Shown: positions 1 to 13,800, numbered from the stretch's first letter. The stretch: 64,000 bases of DNA from Symbiodinium natans (GCA_905221605.1 CAJNDS010001580.1:718063-782062), one strand, 5' to 3'. Translations and numbers: made by a program. The notes: a model not told the origin generated them from the sequence alone.

Positions 1-3000
1 TTTTGCAAAGTGACTCAGACTTCGATTGGGCATGGGAAGCATGGGAAAATGGGCGAGGCCGAATGGCCGGGTCCGTCGCAGGCTGGCTGGCTCTTGTGTT
101 GGCTGGGTCTTGCAGATGCGCTGGTATAAAGATGAGACGATCACCTGCACGTCGTCTTGCACTTGATGCCAGGTGTGTGGTCGCAGCCAGGAAGTCGCAG
201 AGCAAAACCTTGGAGAGCCAATAGAGGACTTACACCCGAAGGTGCCAGACCCAACTTTTGCCCCTTGCCCTAGGGTGCGGGATATGACATGACATCATGC
301 CATCCTGACAGGGGGCGGTGCTGGATGAGAGCGAGCCCCTCGCAGAGGCCATTGGTCAGGCGGGAGTGCGCTTGATCTTGGCCGTTGCATCTTGCTCAGC
401 ACGGCACCGCTTATGGCTGGAGAGGGTGGCTTTACGGGTTGTATCCTACCTCGACATGGGCACAGGATGCATGCCAGAGTGCTGTGTTGAGGTGTGCCTC
501 CTGCCAGACTGCTTTCCACGTGTCGCAATATCGGTCCGCCTGCTGGCTATCATGCCCCTTCGTGAAAACGAAGCCCATACAGGAGCAGCGGAAAGTTCCG
601 CAAACATGTTGCAAGAACGCATGCTGCATCAGTAGACCTGCAGGAAGGGGCACGGGCGTGGGGAATCATGGTTTGGAGCTTTCCAAGTCCGGAAACAAAT
701 CAAACCTGAAATGCGGTGCGTCTGAGCTCCTTCGATCCGAGAACCTTTCCAAGTCTTGCCTGCCGTGTGCAAGTGTCAGAGTCAAACGGGGCCGTCCGGA
801 CCATGATTCTCCCGCAGATCCCCTGAGATATTCCTGGGGACCTAATGGGGGTCTGGGGGAAGGGCCGGGATGAAAGGGCACGGACCCGGAGCTTGTCGGG
901 CCAGAAAAGCTTCTCAACTTCAATGTCCTGTCATTCCCGTGCAACCTTGAACCTCTGGAACGCTTAGAAACCCTCCCCCGAACTCCCTCGAAAGAGGCGC
1001 CCAGTAGATGCGACGTAGACGGGAACGGGGAGAGTCCGTATTTTGCGCTGTTTTTGCGCTCGCAGCATCTGGGCACTCTTTTCTTAAACGTGCAGTGGTG
1101 GCAGGTCATGCCCGACGAAGCAGCCTTGAACCGCACAAGCAAGCTCCTTGCAAGCTCCGAGTCTGCAAATCTGCACAGGGTTATCTGCACATAGGACCTC
1201 GGAGGATGAGAAACACATGGAATCATGCAAGCCTGCTGGCAGCTTGGTAGCGTGTAAAGCTTCACCTCAGGCTTGAGAACATATGACTGCGTCGGCCTAA
1301 GCTTCTTTTGACGGAGTTGCAGCTGGCGAAGAAAGTTCGAATTGTTCAGCCGGGAGTGCGCCACCGCAAGGTTTGGAGGGTGACGGCAACCATGCTGCAG
1401 CTGGATCATGGCAAGAATGACATCCCCTCGCCTCCTCACATGTGCAGACTGGCAGGGAAAGTCATCCAAGGTGATGACGAGTTTAGCAGCACCTTGGGCA
1501 GCAGAGCAGATCACCTGCGACATGGCCAGGAACAAGAAACAAAGGCAATAGATGCTGCTTAAGCGGGGATGTGTGATACAAAGGTGGGCTGCATGCGCGA
1601 CAGGCGGGCTTCGAAAGAGAGATCTTGTGCGGAGAGTGGCACTCGAAACTTGAAAGTGGCACAAGTGGCCTCGTTTGTCCCAGTCTCGTTTCGGGAGAAC
1701 CCAATGTCAGCTTCGGTCGAGTTAAGAACATACTGCAGCTGGTATAGCTTAGCAGTGATCCGGGCTTGCCTCACAGGAGACAACGAGCGTCGACGAAGAG
1801 GAGCGCGTTCATAATCCCAAGGCCCTTTTCTCCTGGGTGATCTGGCTGCAAGAGCAAATGCCTAGGCCAACAGAAAGAAAAGATAGTTACAGATACAGAA
1901 TGTTACAGATGAGAGGGTCGGCTTTAAGGCTTTAAGTGAAGGAGGTCCCCTGAGTCAAGCACTCCCCCTCTGCCTTGGACCTGCCTTGGACCCCCTGTAG
2001 TTCCTGCCCCTTCCTCCCCAGGGGAGAACTCGGCACACCGTCTCTCTGCTGATAATTCCCCCTCAGTTCTGAAATTTCAGACGAGCCCGGCTACAGATTG
2101 CGTGTAGGCCTAGAGTATTTCAGCGACAGGTGTCATTCCCTTCCAGGGGATGAGATTGCTTTTGTTTTTGTTTCGGCTCTCTCCCTCTCTCTCCCTCTCT
2201 CGCGCTTGCTCTCTCGCTCGCTCTCTCGCTCGCTCGCTCTCTCGCTCTCTCGCTCGCTCTCTCGCTCTCGCTCTCGCTCAAGTGAAAGGGGAGGCCAGCG
2301 GCATCCTTGCCCCTATAGTGCTTTTCGTCGGGCTAGTTCACGCAACCCTGCCTGATGTAGAGATCTGAACCCAAAGCTGCACCGCTCAAGAAGAATCGAT
2401 TAGACGTCGCTGACCCTGAGGCCCTTTTGCTGGACCAGCTCTCGATGCAGTACGAGTTGGACTTTGGGGTCGTACTCACCGGGCAAAGCTTTCTGTGGCT
2501 CAGATGAAATGACAAGATGGTGGCCAAGTCTGTAGTCTCCCACAGGGAGAAGTTGCGCAGTCTGAGGCAGACAAAGCCCAGGGCCGAGAGCGAGTTGGAC
2601 ATGAACATAAGGCGTCAGCCTCAACTCAGCTTGCACTGCCTCCCACACTGTGATAATTGAGGCACATGAGACATACAATGGCCGTTCTAGCGAGGTTCTT
2701 GCCAATTGATCGGAGTTACTTTGAACATGCCCAGTTGCAGAGCAGCACGAGATAGGCCACAAGTCACAGGCTTCTTCGTTTACCAGCACCAGCCAGCGCT
2801 TCACCCCAACAAGCTGATGCTTTAAAGCCATCTAGTTCCCAACGGGGTCTCGGCCCCAGTGTAGTCTCGGAGCGCGTTGGCCCTCCGACTGGACGCCATG
2901 GCCATGCGCCCGAGCAAGGATCCCGCAACGATGCGGGTTGGAGTGAATCTGGGATCTGCGGAAGAGGAGGAAAAAGCGGCCAAGGTTGCCGTCACCATGC

Positions 3001-3723
3001 ACGAGACCATGGTGCGGACCTTGAACCTGGTGAGACTTGCCGCTGGCTGGCACTTCCTAGCAAAGCGGCCCTTTCCCCATTCCCCAACCCAAGCAAGTCT
3101 TGCGCAAAGTAATGCTGCAGCACCTGGATCAAGATGGAGAGCAAGGTGATTCTCGGCTCGCCGGTGGTTGTCCAGAGCATCTTTATCCACTCCGTCGACC
3201 TTCCCAGTTGGCTGATGCGGCTCTTCGTCCCTTGGCCAGCACTTCTTGTTCCCTTCTGTGCATTGTTGGCGATGGGCGCTGGGGCACACCGAGGCCATCT
3301 ATGCAGTGGTTGGTGTAGTCGGCGCTTTGGTCGCTCCGGCAGCTTAGATGAGAATGTCTCAGAGACACAACAGGCCTTTGAAAATGCAGCTTAAGCCGAC
3401 TCGATGCTGCACGCCCCGTATTTAAGGAACAGGCGTTCTATGCATTTGGTTTGAAGGAGTTCCGATGGGCCTTCCTTCGGCTGCAGCTTGATAGCAGCTT
3501 CAAGGCACACAAAGTCTGGATTTCGAAGGGGCTTGCTCCTTCCCCCCCCCCCCAAGGTATCCTGAGGCTGCTTCTTGGAATGGAAATCACCTTCCCGACA
3601 GCGACGCTTGCATTTCGAAATCTCTGTTGGGAGGCCGCTTCAGACCCAGCATAGATAAACGCAGGTGTAAGCCAATGCAAGCAGATGCAAGCGTAAGGAA
3701 GAGAGGTCTAGGCCTGTGGGGCT
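1..3723. other. No assignable gene; mixed unique DNA
   Basis: Open frames here are short, occur on both strands at the same places and show no domain or repeat pattern I recognise. The stretch has a CT-rich microsatellite near 2.2 kb and a C homopolymer near 3.55 kb. Dinoflagellate genes often carry many introns with non-canonical splice sites, so small exons could be hidden here, but I cannot support any from sequence alone. Confidence 0.5.
2166..2281. repeat. Pyrimidine-rich (CTCTCGCT)-type microsatellite
   Basis: A run of about 115 bases made almost only of C and T with regularly spaced G, mostly TCTC and GCTC tetramers. Such mirror-like polypyrimidine tracts can adopt non-B DNA. Arg/Ser/Leu-rich reading frames across it are by-products of the repeat and are not genes. 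Confidence 0.9.
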
Positions 3724-4251
3724 TTGAAAGGTGCAGACGTCCTGGGAGAACTGGCCGGTGTAAGCGTGCGGCTGAAGTGGAGCACTGTTGACAAGTTCCT
3801 GACGTTGGATTCTGCTGGCTGGGCAGTTCCTGGTCCAGAGACTCTGGCTGCAGATCTGACGCTTCAGCCTGTGTACATCAAGGGACAGCAGCTACCCGAC
3901 ACATACACACTTCAGCTGCGCATTCCGAGCTCAAAGTGGGATGACCACTGGCTTGCATGCACGCCAGTGAGCCATTTGCGTGTGGGAGGCTGGCTTCGCG
4001 CATACCGCTCGCAGCAGGATGCATCCACCTTCAAGCTGATACAAGACAGCTCCTGCCCTGTAGGGACCTGCAAGATCTTGAGCACTTGGTCGACCCCACC
4101 CCAGCAGGAGCCGATCTTCACCACCAAGGATGGAGGCTGCATGCCAGCTGGGTTTTACCTAGTTGACCAATGCCATGGCGGTCGCAGCTATGTCGGTCAA
4201 GCTCCAGATGCAGAGGCCTCCCATTTCGAGTTGATTTTGGCGTCGGAGTGA
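3724..4251 (+). CDS. Hypothetical protein, possible beta-trefoil-like exon
   Basis: This 175-codon frame stands out from its surroundings because its composition looks protein-like and it contains two similar blocks. Around residues 75-107 there is WLACTP, RVGGWLRAY and then STFKLI; around residues 140-172 there is GFYLVDQ, RSYVGQ and then SHFELI. Blocks of about 40 residues ending in a hydrophobic F-x-L-I strand are what beta-trefoil repeats (fascin-like, ricin-B-like) look like, but I see no QxW motif or other diagnostic residue. The frame opens on TTG with no nearby ATG, so it is probably a 3' exon or a retroposed fragment and not a complete gene. It ends at TGA with a normal acidic tail. 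Function is not assigned; the fold suggestion is inference. Confidence 0.4.
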   Translation: MKGADVLGELAGVSVRLKWSTVDKFLTLDSAGWAVPGPETLAADLTLQPVYIKGQQLPDTYTLQLRIPSSKWDDHWLACTPVSHLRVGGWLRAYRSQQDASTFKLIQDSSCPVGTCKILSTWSTPPQQEPIFTTKDGGCMPAGFYLVDQCHGGRSYVGQAPDAEASHFELILASE

Positions 4252-7200
4252 GACAGAGCGCCGAGCCAGGGGTCAGATCTTTCAAAGCCGTTTGAAGTGG
4301 GGCTTGTTTCGCTGAACCATGGTCCCGGCAGACACGAATGCTCGGACAAAAAGTCGCTCTCGGCTTGTGTCCCGAGATGCTGCAGGAATGCTGCAAGGTG
4401 CGCTGAAGTCCAGCTTGTCAGTGACTGGACCTTAGGCCCACCTGGACCACGCCGATGAGCAAGAAAGGGCTCATGGCCGCTTGGCCGCGTCACATCAAGA
4501 GTACGGAAGGTTCGCTTGCACGTTGCGAGCGCCCGATTCTGCGAGGTTCTGAAACAAGTGTCTTCGAAGCACGACGTCGAGACTTGACATGAGATTGTAT
4601 CAGCTTCAGAGTGCAAGTTCGTTTTGGGTGTTAAATGGTGTGTCTGTCTGGCCCAGTTTCCGTTTATTCTGATGACGGAGAACAGCCGGTTGCTAACTCA
4701 TTCTTCTTGCTTGTCGACTTGGCTGGGCTCTTGCATGGCTTTGGGCTAGGCCCTAGATTTGTTGCCTGTTGAAGTTGCGCTACTCGGTTACTCGTACTGC
4801 TCAATTCTTGTAGAGCGCAACTTGACTGCTTTCTGGCTTTCGCGCATTGCTAGCGACCGCTAATTGTTGTTGCTCCACTTGCCTAACTTGCTGGCCCGGA
4901 AGATTTCATTGATTTTGCCCCACTTGCCCCACTTGAAGTGGGCCAAGTGGGGCCAGTGCATGCTGGGCCCCACAGCCATACCCCGCCATCGGCCACTCCA
5001 ACCCTTCCAACCGCCACGGCTTTAAGGGCATGATGGCAGGCTCAAACCGGGCCGTCTTTGAGGCGGGCTTGTGGTTAGGGTCAGGGCCGCGTGACTGAAC
5101 ATGGGGCAAGTGGGGCAAGCGGGGCACCTTTCCTTCCATGGTGTTGGAGGGGGGGGCGGGGACAAACAGGGGGGAGGGGGAAGGAGGGGCAAGTTGAAGA
5201 AATCTTGCAGTGTACGCCGGGCAAGTGGGGCAAGCGAGGCAAGCGAGGCAGGTGGCAGAAAACGCTAGCATGGCACTTTTGCGCGCGCACAGATCCTTTC
5301 AACAACCGCCGAGCTTTGCACAGGGCGTGACTTCATTCATGGTGCAGCTCGCCATCGAGCAGACCGCTTGCAGAAGTCCTGCGCGAGCTAGGAGAGCCTG
5401 ACCCGACTTGGGTCATGAAGCTCTCAAAGCAAAATGTGCCCCCCCCCCCCCCACATTTCATAAGTTCACCCCATGGTCAGCTTGGGCTCGTTTTTCAGAA
5501 GTGTGGACAAGAAATGCTGGGCTGACATTTCCCTGCCATCCAACCTCGTGTCGTGACTTCCGTGATAGCTGTGATCAGCTTCTTGAAGTTACAACGTTCA
5601 CTTCACCTCGGCGTTGCGTAAATTAGTAGACTTTCTCCTGTCGGTTAGTTTTAGATCCATGAAGTGCAATATTGTCAGCAATCTTCCGGGCCATGGGACT
5701 GCTGCCCAAATGCACCCCGCCCAGGACGACGAAGATGACGAAGCAGAAACGATCCGGACTGGAACGTCGGCAAACAGAGGCAGAGGCCTGGAAGAGCCTC
5801 TTTTACCACATAACCGCCCCTCTCCCCTTATCCTCTGTCAGCCTGCGCTCCAGTGACTCTCGTGTCGGCCGAAAAGGCCCCTCAGTTGCGAAGACCGGGC
5901 TCAGGGAACTCCGGGTCAGTTGTTTCTTTGTCGAATTTTGGTTGTAATTGGCGCTTTTGGGCATAGAAGTTATGATGCGAGGCTTAGAACATCTGCAGAG
6001 GGCGTAACATGACAAAACTGCCACCAGAAGTCCCAAATGGAAGCACATTGAAACTCCTGGCAGGATACTTTGACCGGATCGTGATGCACCCATACAGATC
6101 CGGCCGCGTATCCTGGGGAATGCTCACGCTCATTGCAGCCAAGTGGCAGTTAGTTGGTGGATCGGTTGTGGGGTGGGCTCCTGCAGTGAGAACACGAGAG
6201 TCGCCTTCCGCGAGTCGGCTTGGCATGGCTCGGCTCGGCTTGTGGGTTCTGTGCGGTTCCGTACCATGAGGTCGTTGCGTGGGAAGCCCTTGCAATGCCA
6301 TTGCTGTTGTTTGACCTCGGTGAGCTCAGCAACACACTGAGCAGCAGCCCGCTTGCAAGAGCAACTCCGTTTCATTGAAGTGGTGCCATGCTTCTATTTC
6401 GAGAACCTGAGAGCCTAAGGCATCACCGGAGCCATGCTTGGCTTCTGGATTGCCCCTGCCTCAGGTGATACTGGAAGCACGTCCCTGCGCAGTGGGCAGT
6501 TACTGGTGTTTAGGCAGAAGGGAAACCCGCTGCCATCAACCCTTAAGGTGGACATCTGCATCAATTGCATCACGGGTGTCGATCGGGGAGGCCAAGCACC
6601 GGGAGCAAAGATGAGTTCATTTAGAATGTGTGCATGGGGGCGCCAGGTGTAATTGACTTGAGCTTCAAAACTGCCTTCCGAGTGTCGCTGGGCTGCAGCC
6701 ATTGCCTGTCATAGCCCTCGGATTCTGAGCAGTTGCCGCAAATACTCCGAGGTACGCAACCACATGGATGTTGCCTGACATAGTGTCGCCTTGCAGCATG
6801 AAGTGCTTAGGGCGACTGTGATGGCTCGGCTCGCCATCCGAGCCAAGATCGCACACCGTGTAATGTGCAAGCGTAAAAAACGATCTAGTTAGCACTTGTT
6901 GTCTGAGGATTGTTGCTCTGGACGTCGTGGTCCTAGCGGCTCTCTCAGACGATACAGCAGGCAAGGGTGGCATGGTAAATAGTGGCAAGGGTGGCATATC
7001 AAGTCGTGACAAAAACGGTGCAGGAGACACGGCCACATCTGCAGGAAGCCAGGGCATGAGGCGCTGCTTAGTCTTCGCAGCAGATAGGGCCGCATGTATG
7101 AAACTTCTTGCATGTCTGTGTGGCAAGGCTTGCTCGTGCTTTGCGGCTGCTCCGGCTGATACGGCTCCTACGAGCGCCACAGCAGCATGGTGCTTGCATG

Positions 7201-10200
7201 CTTGCTGTATCTGGCTGTAGAGTAGAGAGCCCGGCAACAGCATTGCCGAGCGTTGCTGCTCAGATATACAAAGCATCATCGGCGGCCAATTTCCTCGTCG
7301 ATTATATCCGTTCGCCTTCTTTGCTGATTGCTGCATGGATGCCAATAGCCGTTTGTTCGGTAAAATTTGAATTGGCTTGCTTGCAGTCTGTCATATCTGG
7401 TGCAGACTCGGGAAACATTGAGGCTTCGAAAATTGCCTGGACTGACTGACTGCTTGATTCCGCGCTGCTGTGCGCGTCGCACCCACGGACCGAAACATGG
7501 ACTGACGATCGACAACGTGACTGAAAGGACTCTGCTGACAATTCTGTTCATCAACCACTACATCGCTTGTGGATGGCAGCTTGCCCGATAAAAGTAAGAG
7601 TGGGTGGGTACGTGTGGTGTGTCAAATCCGGAGTAAGCGACAGAGTCCGTCTGTCAGTCAGCGTATGTGTGTGCGCGTGTGTCTACACATAGTAACATAG
7701 TAGAGTCTACTGCAGAGTCAGCGCAGGTCAAGAACTCCATCTGCCATGTTCACACAAGTCGGGCCATTCCAAAGAGAGTCTTCTTGGTCTAAAGTCCGGC
7801 CCAAGAGGCCTTAATTACAAAGCAAGCGGCTAGGGGGCGGAGTCGCTCAAGAACAGTGCTGGAACCATGGCACGAGCCGGGGACAGATCAGGGCATGTTC
7901 AAGCATATGCAGAAGTATGGCCTCCCGCGTCTTTGAATCATCTTTGGTTTGCGTTGTGAGTCTTGATTGGCTGCCTTTCGCAGGTGCGCAATTGCGTATT
8001 TCAACGTGGACACTTGGACGCTGCTCTGCCTGTTCAGCCGATTTCATTCAACCAGAGAGGAACACATGGCATGACCGGTGTGTTGTCCTCTGAATTGCGA
8101 AAGGTGGATCCTGGCATCTAACCTGGAGGAAGCAAGCTTCCTGGAACTGTCACAAGGTTGCAAAAGAGGTGTTGACACAGCCTTCTCCAACATCTTGGCA
8201 TTGCAAACCCCTCAACAAACTAGTGGGACTACGTGCCGCTACCATGAGGCACCTTAGCAGGAGAGGAGAATATGTATTTAGAAGAGCGTAGTTTCACAAC
8301 AGCTATCACACAATGCGGAGTCCAAGCCGTCCCCGCAATATCAGAGGGCTGCATCTTCAGGTGCACAATCAATGGCCCTCATGCCTGCGTAGAAGAACAA
8401 GAGTACACAGAGACAGAGAGAGAGAGCCAGACTTTTCGACAGCATTGCCTGGGGGGGGGGGGGCGCGTGACCAATCGTGACCATGCGTAGCTAGTTGGTA
8501 TGTTTCGCCATGTCACTGTGGCGTGGCTTGGATCACGCAACTGTACCGTAGGGCAGCTTAGAGAGGGGGATGTCCAGGAGTCAAGTCCATGTTGAAAACG
8601 AGCCTTTCCACGTGTTCACCCCATTCGGGGCACATGTGAAACGAGGGAGCTGCCCGCCACAAGCCCTCGATGACAGCAAGAGAAATCAGAGAAATCTGTT
8701 TGTCTCAGGTACCTGTCGTCGTTACACTGGAGTCTGACGCAGTGCCGAGGATGCACTACGCAAGTACGAATCACTTGCTATTTGAAGAACGTATGACGAT
8801 GGTGGTGACTGGAGCTTGACTCAACTGTCGCACCTTCCGCAGCAGCACAGGTTGCGATGGGGTTGTTATTCCCCTGCGGTGCGTAGCCCCGGGACAAACA
8901 TAACACCAACTGACCACATTCCTTTGTTAGCTAGTAGCATGTGTCCAAACTCGATGAAACAGATTCCAGATACCACGCAGTACCACAAGTTTCTGGGGTT
9001 TGAACATTAAGTTCCAGTGAATCTGTAGTGGAAATGTAAAATTTCAAGATCCAGGCGATTTTCTGGATCTTTCTGGTTAAGTTTCAATTTCTTGGTGGAA
9101 GCACAACTCTCCCAGACCGGGGGTTTGTTCAGCAGATTGTCTTGCAAATGACAGGTTCTCACCAGCGACAAACAACATTGCACCACAGAATGTCCTTGAG
9201 CGCAGCGTGGCGGCCTTCGTGGCCTGGACGCGGTTGATGAATAGAGATGTCCGCTGAAAGCAATTCTTCTTCCGCGCTCTAGGTGCCCGGCGTCTGCATG
9301 CGGCTCTTTTTTTGGTCTTCTTCGGCCATCAAAAAAGCACATCGTCAGTTTAAGTCGAGCTCAGGTGGTGATATTTGCGCTGTTGGTGTTCTCTTCCTTC
9401 GTCAGCAGCGCCTCGGGCTTCAAAAGGGTTAAGCAAAAGCTGCAGGTACCAGGGCAGTGGAGCTCCATTCGCACCTGCAGTGTTTACCATTCCCATGCGA
9501 TGTGGTTCTGTCTAAGTCTAGAGTGGCCATGAACAATGCCCGGCCTCAGCGCCGGCCAGCCCCGAGAAGCATGACATCATAGTAGCTGCAGCTAAGGCAT
9601 TACGAACCACATGAACCAGTTGCGCATTACCAACATGCGCATGATCGAGGAAGACATGCAGCTGAGGAAGCGGCGTTGTTCATGCCATGCATGCCATAGC
9701 GTGTGCAATTATAATTGCAGCAGTCTTGGCACCACGCTTAGCACCACCTGGGCTTGACAAGTTCGCAGTTGCAGGAATTTTTTTGAGAAGCGGATGATTT
9801 CTGTGGACTTGAGCGGCCGAATTCAGCATTTGTTCAAGAAAGGAGGCTTGCCCAAATTGCGACCACTACATGTGATCATGTTCCAGCGCTGGACATCGCG
9901 CTTTGTCGCAATGTAGGCCTAGTAGTTACTATGCAGCTGGGAGGGCCCTGTGCTTCAGTGCCCGTAAAGTGGATTGTTCGGATTTGATGAAGCATGCTGT
10001 CTTCTGAGTGGCACGCAACTTAGGAACCGGGCTTCACATGAGGCGGCACCTTGATTGAAACAACGCTCTCCGTCACTGCCGCTACGTATGTTCCCTCTGG
10101 CATTTGAGTCAGGCTGCTTTCGGCACAACCCACTACAAGTGTGATCCCATAGCCTTGGCCGCTATTTCCAAATACATACCATCAGTAACATCAAGAAAAA

Positions 10201-10542
10201 GCTCATACACCCGGATCGAAGGGCCGTCATCGAACGAGGCTTCCCCGTACTAAGGTCCAGGAAGATTGCGATCTTGTAAGACCTTTCCGGGGCAAGACCT
10301 CCGGCTTTTGTCTTGTTGCTGATGAATGCTGTTGAGTGTTGTGTTGAGACATGCGGACGGTGGCATCTGAGAGAAAGGCTTCGAAAATCGTCCACAAGAC
10401 AAGAGCATGACATGGTGCTTCCAAGTAAGGCCACATGTTGGAGACATCCCATTCCTCAAGGTCGGACTGGCTGGGAGTTGTTTTTGGAGCTAATGAGGCC
10501 TGAGGTCGTGGGCGGCAATCACCGTAGCCGCCCCGGCAGGAT
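4252..10542. other. No assignable gene; unique DNA with small repeats
   Basis: About 6.3 kb without a convincing coding block. It contains CAAGTGGGG-type short repeats (4.9-5.26 kb), C or G homopolymers near 5.44 and 8.45 kb, and GT-rich stretches near 7.6-7.7 kb. Reading frames over 60 codons occur but overlap on both strands without conserved motifs. Intron or intergenic sequence is the simplest reading. Confidence 0.5.
4915..5256. repeat. Short inverted and direct CAAGTGGGG repeats
   Basis: Near 4,916 the strand reads TGCCCCACTTGCCCCACTTG. Near 5,104-5,128 and again near 5,219-5,256 it reads the complement type, GGGGCAAGTGGGGCAAGC. The left copy is thus inverted relative to the two right copies, about 190 and 300 bp away. 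This could be the termini of a small non-autonomous element or a locally inverted minisatellite. I see no clear target-site duplication. Confidence 0.45.
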
Positions 10543-10851
10543 ATGCCAGAGAGTTTGCGCATACACCTTCACAACGAGCCCCTCTGCAAGCACATACAGC
10601 TGTCAACTTCGCATTGGTGGCAGAGAATGGCAGAGATGTGCATGCCCAAAGTGCGTCACAAGATTATGCGGAGGCTGTATATGCGGCATTTCTACGACAC
10701 GCCTGTCTTCAGCAAGGCAGCAGCCTTGCTTCGCGCAACAGTTGTTTCCATCTTCTTTCCATTGCCTGGCATGTGGCTGAATGTGGCTTTGCTGACAGAC
10801 CCTTCCACTGGACCGGACGCTCTTCTCCAAGATCTGCCACCATGCATTTGA
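10543..10851 (+). CDS. Weak candidate exon of unknown function
   Basis: A 102-codon frame with a basic and aromatic core (PKVRHKIMRRLYMRHFYDTPVF) followed by a hydrophobic stretch. The opening PESLRIHLHNE faintly resembles the linker before the cyclic-nucleotide-binding domain in ion channels (pattern LP-x-SLR-x-x-x-H-x-E), but no binding-domain motifs follow. It overlaps minus-strand frames and lacks good boundaries. Function is unknown and it may not be coding. Confidence 0.18.
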   Translation: MPESLRIHLHNEPLCKHIQLSTSHWWQRMAEMCMPKVRHKIMRRLYMRHFYDTPVFSKAAALLRATVVSIFFPLPGMWLNVALLTDPSTGPDALLQDLPPCI

Positions 10852-13800
10852 GGCCTGCTGGAATTGGGCGTCTCAGACCTGTGGGGGGTGTGTTCGTATG
10901 GCTCAAGATTTGGCGTGAGTATCCGCCAGGAGCGATTCTATCCGGCATCGTTCGAAGTTTTTGTTGATGGCAGCAATGCGAAATTCGCCGTGATCAATGT
11001 GAATGGTCACATGGCACATGAAATAGTCGTTGAGTGTGCGATGGCTGTGTGAAATCAGCTTTCCTTCCTCGATGGCTGTTTGGATTTACAATTCCGATTT
11101 GTGCATTGCTAGAAGTGCTGGTGAAGTTCTCTTAGGTGACCTCATGTATCCTCCCCAACTTCTTTAGTAGTGTTCATCTTCTGCTCAGGTGACCTCAGCT
11201 ATTCCTGGATGCAAAGTGCATGGGATACACCTCCTTCAGCACCACGGCTGATTTCTCACCCGTCATGCCTCTTGCTGGGCCCAGGGCATAGGGTCTATGG
11301 CCGGGCGATGGACCACGCCTCCACGCACGTGACGGCTCACTCGGTTGCTTCCATCCGAGGGTTATCGAATCGGGGATTGGCCTCATGTATGATTCTGTTC
11401 TTGTACGGTCTAGTCTTGGGTTGCAGCCTGGTATACGGTAATTACACTCGACTTCGAAGAAGGCGTCTGCAGTCTCAAAGACTCTCCAGCTCAGGGCCGC
11501 CAGGGGAACCTGATGGGCAACGCAACGACCATGGTCAAGGCGCAGCTTCGCAGTTCGATCATTCTTCTGGTCAAACTGGTGCTTTTCAGTTCTGCCGCGG
11601 CCCCTCGCAAGAGTGCGACAAACTTTGCTAATGCAGCTTCGGTCTCAGATCTGGTCACCTTTAGCCGGAAGGTGCCGCTGGGCGCCTGGCTAGCTGAAGC
11701 AGTACTCTGGAGCATCCCGGCACATTATTAGGAAGGGGTTAATACTGAGTTCAGTGTCTTTAAATTCATCGCATGGTTCTGTGCTGCGAAAAGGGGTGTT
11801 CAGGGCTTCGGGGGCCCCCGGAAGGCCACCTGGTTACCAAGCAACGGGGATCTGGGGCCCAACTCGTTATACAGCCTGAAGCCAGCAAGTAGAAAGATCG
11901 TCAGGCATTGCCTATCAAGCCTGTATGTAGGATACTGGAAAGGTTTTCTATGTGCTGCTGTGGGATCATGCACGATTCTCTTGTTCCAACAACTCCGTTT
12001 GCGTTCCCATGTGCTTGTGGCAGTCCTTGCAGAATCACCTCTAGCATCTGTCCGCAACTACCGTATTGAGCTCTGTCAGCTCTGGAGTATCAGGATCTTC
12101 TCGAGTCTATCACACCGTGGCAATTAGCTCCTCAGCAAAGTGGTTCTGCAACTACTGTAACTTAACAAAAAAAGTCGAATCGCTCTCACCATTCTCACCT
12201 TCTCCGGACTCAGATCTAGGTACCAATCTAGGTACACACCATTGACATGACATGAGAGCATCAATTTTTGGAAGCTTTCTTTGTCACTCGCTGATGACGA
12301 AAGTCTTCAGCTCTTGTTTGTTACTTGTTCGGAAAGAAGCTAGGCCGGCCAATCAGATCTACAAGTGTATCTTCATTCTCATGCAGGCGTCTTGACAGTC
12401 GTTTCGAGCCCGACACGTTTCAGCTGACCATGTTTGGCTGCTGCACTCATATCCCAAGAGAAGTAGAGGCTCAGAGGCTCGAAAAGCTCTGAAGGGACAA
12501 GGGCCAGGACGAAATGCCGAATTGCGATGTTAAGTCATAGCCGCGAAGCACTTGGTTCCAGTTGCTTGCTCATACGCCATCCGGTTTTCGAAAGTCAACG
12601 CACAGTCCATCACTGTCGTTTGCTCGCGAGTCCCAAGCATGCATGGCCCAGCTGGACCTTGAGAGTCCGAAAGTTCGAGTCGAAATCACCACCCGTCTGT
12701 CGCTCGCGAATCATTCCTTGCCGGATGTGGTCACTCACAATCAAAGGAGCAGCTGCTGTCACCACGACTCTCACACTCCGAGGTGAATGGGTACATCGCG
12801 GCCTACTCGAGTCAGCCTCTCCCAGTGAGATTCTTTTGCTGGCAACTGGGGCAGCAGCGGGGATCAGACGGGATCAGTTTGCTTGGAGTTGTCGGGCTCT
12901 TGTTTTGGCAACCCGAATGTTGGGGAGTTTGGCTTGGGAAGAACCAATTAAGGCGGTCCCGAGATCGACAGAAAAGAGTTTCTTAAGGAGTTGGCTATTC
13001 TGACCCCGAACAGGTTCGAAAACCATGAAATCCAAACTTGGCCTGATCGTTTGGGACTGTAATAAGCTGAGTCTAGGACTCTAGGATAGGCAATGGGGTT
13101 GATTAAGTCTCAGGGAGGTCAGGGCGACATCTGACGACTGTGCACCCCCCTCATTCCAACCTCTGGCCTCGCGCTTGCTGCAAGGACGTCAGCAGTTTCA
13201 CCTACCAGTGCCACAACCACGGCGGACCCGTTTACAACCTCCTGAGGAGGGTGGCCGTGCTTGCGATAGCACATCGCGCAGCTTTGCCGAAGAGACAGCT
13301 TGGGCATGATGTACAACTACGTCATCTAGTCTGCCATGTTGCTATCGTGATCGGCAGCATGGCCTTTTTTGGCACAGCCGAGGAGCAGCTCAGTCGGCCT
13401 GTTGCTCAGCATCCGTATCCTTAGTCGTGTCGACCATGCTGATGCACATGATACCTGTTCTAAGCAAAAGGTAGGCTTTCGCTGAGGAGAGGCGTCATCC
13501 TGTGAGTTTTCGCGACCTGAGCATGTTCTGGGCAGGGCCACGGCAGTAACGGACTTGCCCCTCAGTGATTTCGCTTGGAAGAACATCCTGGAGCGAGCTC
13601 CGTGCTGAGCAGTCTGATTCACATGCTGATCCCCAACTTCATGTCCAGAGCCTGGCTCGTGCCGTGTCCAGGCAATGAAGCTGCAGACGATGAACACGGC
13701 TTCCTGGCAGCAGCTTCTTGCAGCATAGGGTTTTGCATTCTCATGATTGCCCCGCCACGTGCTCAACTGGATAAGGTCATCAATGCCATGACGCGTATTT

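Noticed and set aside
666-1664. 332-codon minus-strand frame
   Set aside because: Length is notable, but composition is random-like (many Ser, Arg and Leu with scattered Cys/His), no domain is seen and plus-strand frames overlap it equally. Not supported as a gene.
10898-10912. CGTATGGCTCAAG as a relic of the dinoflagellate spliced leader
   Set aside because: Only the last nine or so bases match the leader end and the upstream part does not. A short match is expected by chance in 64 kb.
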